64,000 nucleotides of DNA. It comes from Pedobacter sp014947265 (GTDB lineage Bacteria > Bacteroidota > Bacteroidia > Sphingobacteriales > Sphingobacteriaceae). Shown one piece after another: positions 62,194 to 64,000 of the stretch. Within the stretch, counting starts at the first letter, position 1. Every line of letters begins with the position of its first letter. Under the pieces are notes generated by a model, which ran no database searches, had not been told where the DNA came from, and saw only the letters and a program-made list of their open reading frames with translations. The stretch spans positions 186,001 to 250,000 of the forward strand of contig NZ_JADCNK010000003.1 in assembly GCF_014947265.1 (NCBI RefSeq). The letters run 5' to 3'. The translations under genes and the position numbers were made by a program.

Positions 62194-62295
62194 ACGGCCC
62201 CGTTTCGTGTCTCCACGAAACGAAATAAGCAATTGTTCGTGAGGACACGAACCATGGCGGAGGCCGTCCATTTAGACGGTTTAGTAATTGAATAA
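62158..62295. repeat. Duplication of a gene end around a hairpin element
   Basis: The phosphatase end GCCGTACATTTAGATAGTTT plus AGTAATTG (62158-62185) recurs as GCCGTCCATTTAGACGGTTT plus AGTAATTG at 62263-62290. Between them are CGTTTCGTGTCTCCACGAAA (9-bp hairpin stem at 62200-62221) and TTCGTGAGGACACGAA (62236-62251). This looks like hairpin DNA inserted within a duplicated segment. Confidence 0.7.
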
Positions 62296-62334
62296 TACGC
62301 TTAACGCCAAACGCGAAGCGCAAAACATAACACT

Positions 62335-63063
62335 TTGAATAAGATTAAAATATCGGCTGTTGCTTATACCAACACTAAAGCTTTTATATACGGACTAGAG
62401 CATTCGGACATTATAAATAAAATTGATTTAAGTTTAGATATCCCTTCTGATTGTGCAGCTAAAGTAATTAACGGTCAGGCTGATATCGGCTTAATGCCGG
62501 TTGCAGCTATTCCTCTGGTTCCAAATGCCAATATTGTGGCTGATTATTGTATCGGAAGTGATGGAGGTGTAAACTCTGTATTCATCTTTAGTGAAGTTCC
62601 TGCCCAGGAAATTAAAACGGTGAGGCTGGATGCCCATTCCCGTACATCAAACAATTTAGCCAAAGTTTTACTGAAATTCTACTGGAAAAAAGAAGTGGAA
62701 TTTACGACTGATCCAACTGCAAAAACAGATGCCTTTGTTTTAATAGGAGACAGGACATTTGGTAAAAAAGAAGATTTTGCTTACGCTTATGATATGGGTG
62801 AGGAGTGGAAAAACTTTACCGGATTACCCTTTATGTATGCAGCCTGGGTGGCCAACAAAGAGATTTCGCAGGACTTTAAAGATGAATTTAATGCCGCTTT
62901 AAAATTTGGCCTTGATCATAGAAAAGAAGTTTTGCAAGAGTTACCGGAGGTATTGAATTTCGATCTGGAAGATTACCTTTACCATAAACTTCAATTTGAG
63001 GTTACCGATGACAGAAAGAAAGCGCTTAATCTGTTTTTGGGGTATATTGAGCAGCTAGTTTAA
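62335..63063 (+). CDS. mqnA: Chorismate dehydratase MqnA (TTG start)
   Basis: The 242-residue protein starts at TTG 62335, as no ATG precedes ISAVAYTNTKAFIYGLEHSD. It matches the MqnA/MqnD-type periplasmic-binding fold: CAAKVINGQADIGLMPVAAI, YCIGSDGGVNSVFIFSEVPA, and LDAHSRTSNNLAKVLLKFYW. It ends with FTGLPFMYAAWVANKEISQD. MqnA makes 3-enolpyruvyl-benzoate from chorismate, the substrate of MqnE. It follows the phosphatase after the repeat. Confidence 0.93.
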   Translation: MNKIKISAVAYTNTKAFIYGLEHSDIINKIDLSLDIPSDCAAKVINGQADIGLMPVAAIPLVPNANIVADYCIGSDGGVNSVFIFSEVPAQEIKTVRLDAHSRTSNNLAKVLLKFYWKKEVEFTTDPTAKTDAFVLIGDRTFGKKEDFAYAYDMGEEWKNFTGLPFMYAAWVANKEISQDFKDEFNAALKFGLDHRKEVLQELPEVLNFDLEDYLYHKLQFEVTDDRKKALNLFLGYIEQLV

Positions 63064-63077
63064 AAAACAGCTATAAG

Positions 63078-63425
63078 GTGATTAAAAAGATTAAAAGGAA
63101 GGAATGTCTTGCGAAATATCCAATATTTCCGCAGAGGAATTTTAATGAAAAAATTGAAGATTATGATTATTTCTATCCGGAAACCTTCGCCAATTATATT
63201 TTAACGATAGCATCAAAAACTAATAAAAAACATATTCAAGCACTAGGGGAAGAACTCAATCATCTTTTAGAGGGGATAAAATCAGACTGTTTTATATTCT
63301 TGGGAGATGAGAAGTTAGCATGGAGATTTCGGGAAGAAAAATATAAAAACTTTAAAAAGGGGATGGAATTTCTCAAAAATGAAGATATAGGTAAGGATTT
63401 TAAAGGGAGGCTTAATCCTAAATAA
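63078..63425 (+). CDS. Small hypothetical protein (GTG start)
   Basis: The frame begins at GTG 63078, 14 bp after the mqnA stop. The 115-residue product is basic, with aromatic residues (MIKKIKRKECLAKYPIFPQR, DYFYPETFANYILTIASKTN). It probably contains several helices and has no signal or membrane helix. The nearness to mqnA suggests read-through, but the composition (AT-rich, Lys-rich) differs. No family is recognised; small proteins of this type often belong to toxin-immunity or accessory loci. Confidence 0.45.
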   Translation: MIKKIKRKECLAKYPIFPQRNFNEKIEDYDYFYPETFANYILTIASKTNKKHIQALGEELNHLLEGIKSDCFIFLGDEKLAWRFREEKYKNFKKGMEFLKNEDIGKDFKGRLNPK

Positions 63426-63432
63426 GCAAAAT

Positions 63433-63642
63433 ATGATTCAGTTTGTTAAGTACCTTTCGGATTTGATAAGTACAAATGGTATTGTTCAATATGTTTATTC
63501 TACTGATGAATCTCAAAGTATGCTCGGTTTAATTTGCAAAGAAGGTAATATTCATATAAGCACGGTTGACAAGGAAAATGATGCCATGTTTAGGAATGCT
63601 GTAGCGGGTACTAAATTTGAATTTCTAAAAGGCAAATGTTAA
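63433..63642 (+). CDS. Small hypothetical protein
   Basis: The 69-residue frame starts 7 bp after the previous stop. It reads MIQFVKYLSDLISTNGIVQY and ends MFRNAVAGTKFEFLKGKC. It could form a small alpha/beta domain. No family is recognised. Its tight spacing with the 63078 gene suggests a two-gene unit. Confidence 0.4.
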   Translation: MIQFVKYLSDLISTNGIVQYVYSTDESQSMLGLICKEGNIHISTVDKENDAMFRNAVAGTKFEFLKGKC

Positions 63643-64000
63643 ACTCTGTTTAACAATAAAGGCAAAAGGCTAACAGCCTGCTTAAAAATTAAACAAATTA
63701 TTTCCTATGTCAGTATGAGCGCGGAGTCTAAGAACATTTCGACGCATTAATAAAAAGCAATCCATTATGCGCAGCGTGACAGCAAAAGGATATGTGATTT
63801 TTATAGCAAACTTTTTCGGAATAAGCTTTATCCGTCGCTTACATTATAAATTACGTGCCATTTATCAGGTATTTGCTCTCAAGAAGTTATTGAACTCGTA
63901 CTATACATCTGTAACATTATTATTGAACGAAATTTAGCTATTTATCGTAGATAAGTATCTCAAATATTTGTACCTTGCTTTGAATTAACCTCAATCCATC
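63643..64000. other. 358-bp intergenic stretch at the window edge
   Basis: No gene is visible. GCGCGGAGTCTAAGAACATT and a GCAGCGTGACAG word near 63760 resemble worn extragenic repeats. The last 100 bp are AT-rich and could hold a promoter for a gene beyond the edge. Confidence 0.4.

Overview
The window looks like a chromosome segment from a member of the Bacteroidota, most likely Sphingobacteriaceae close to Pedobacter. The evidence is the low-GC coding style, the lack of Shine-Dalgarno sites, a TTTG / TAnnTTTG type promoter, and many Bacteroidota-type families (DUF983, DUF2314, ApbE-DUF2271, GH29 fucosidase, PIF1-HRDC helicase). Short extragenic palindromes scattered between genes fit the same picture. 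The genus is an inference from gene content, not a computed placement.

Left part (1-9.3 kb): a PIF1-type helicase runs off the left edge and is followed by a tRNA with a CAT anticodon. Next comes a decayed accessory island: a SEC-C/HNH-like protein, a membrane protein broken by an in-frame stop, a HEPN-like protein, an unknown gene, a tyrosine-integrase stub, a trypsin-like lipoprotein, a SUFU-domain gene, an IS982 remnant and frameshifted genes. A 15-bp direct repeat brackets most of it. From 9.5 to 19.3 kb lies an array of mostly separately transcribed, exported hydrolases: beta-lactamase-like, S41 peptidase, erythromycin-esterase-like, HExxH peptidase, amidohydrolase and esterase.

Middle (19.4-33.5 kb): IS4 and sigma-factor remnants precede a minus-strand trio. 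The trio is a 1124-residue VioB/RebD-like ferritin-domain protein, a predicted repeat or propeller protein, and a cytoplasmic-looking sulfatase. A perfect 12-bp inverted repeat lies upstream. The trio resembles no operon I know and is the best candidate for an undescribed system. It is followed by a nested pair of MITE-like elements, an alpha-L-fucosidase, a polymorphic-toxin tail with a candidate immunity gene, and two more copies of the MITE-like family.

Right part (33.4-64 kb) is mostly core metabolism. It holds tRNA-Ser, an envelope operon (PASTA, MltG, thioesterase, YihY) divergent from ddl, Crp/Fnr, and cutC with DUF2314 and asparaginase. A methionine aminotransferase sits beside an omega-amidase. 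There is an ApbE-DUF2271 / PepSY flavin-transfer pair, a drug exporter, YhhQ, and a Panacea-type toxin-antitoxin pair with a promoter that predicts a leaderless message. A metY-metX-hom operon lies behind a clear SAM-I riboswitch, and a further trans-sulfuration enzyme follows. The futalosine menaquinone genes mqnE and mqnA flank a histidine phosphatase whose 3' end is duplicated around a hairpin repeat.
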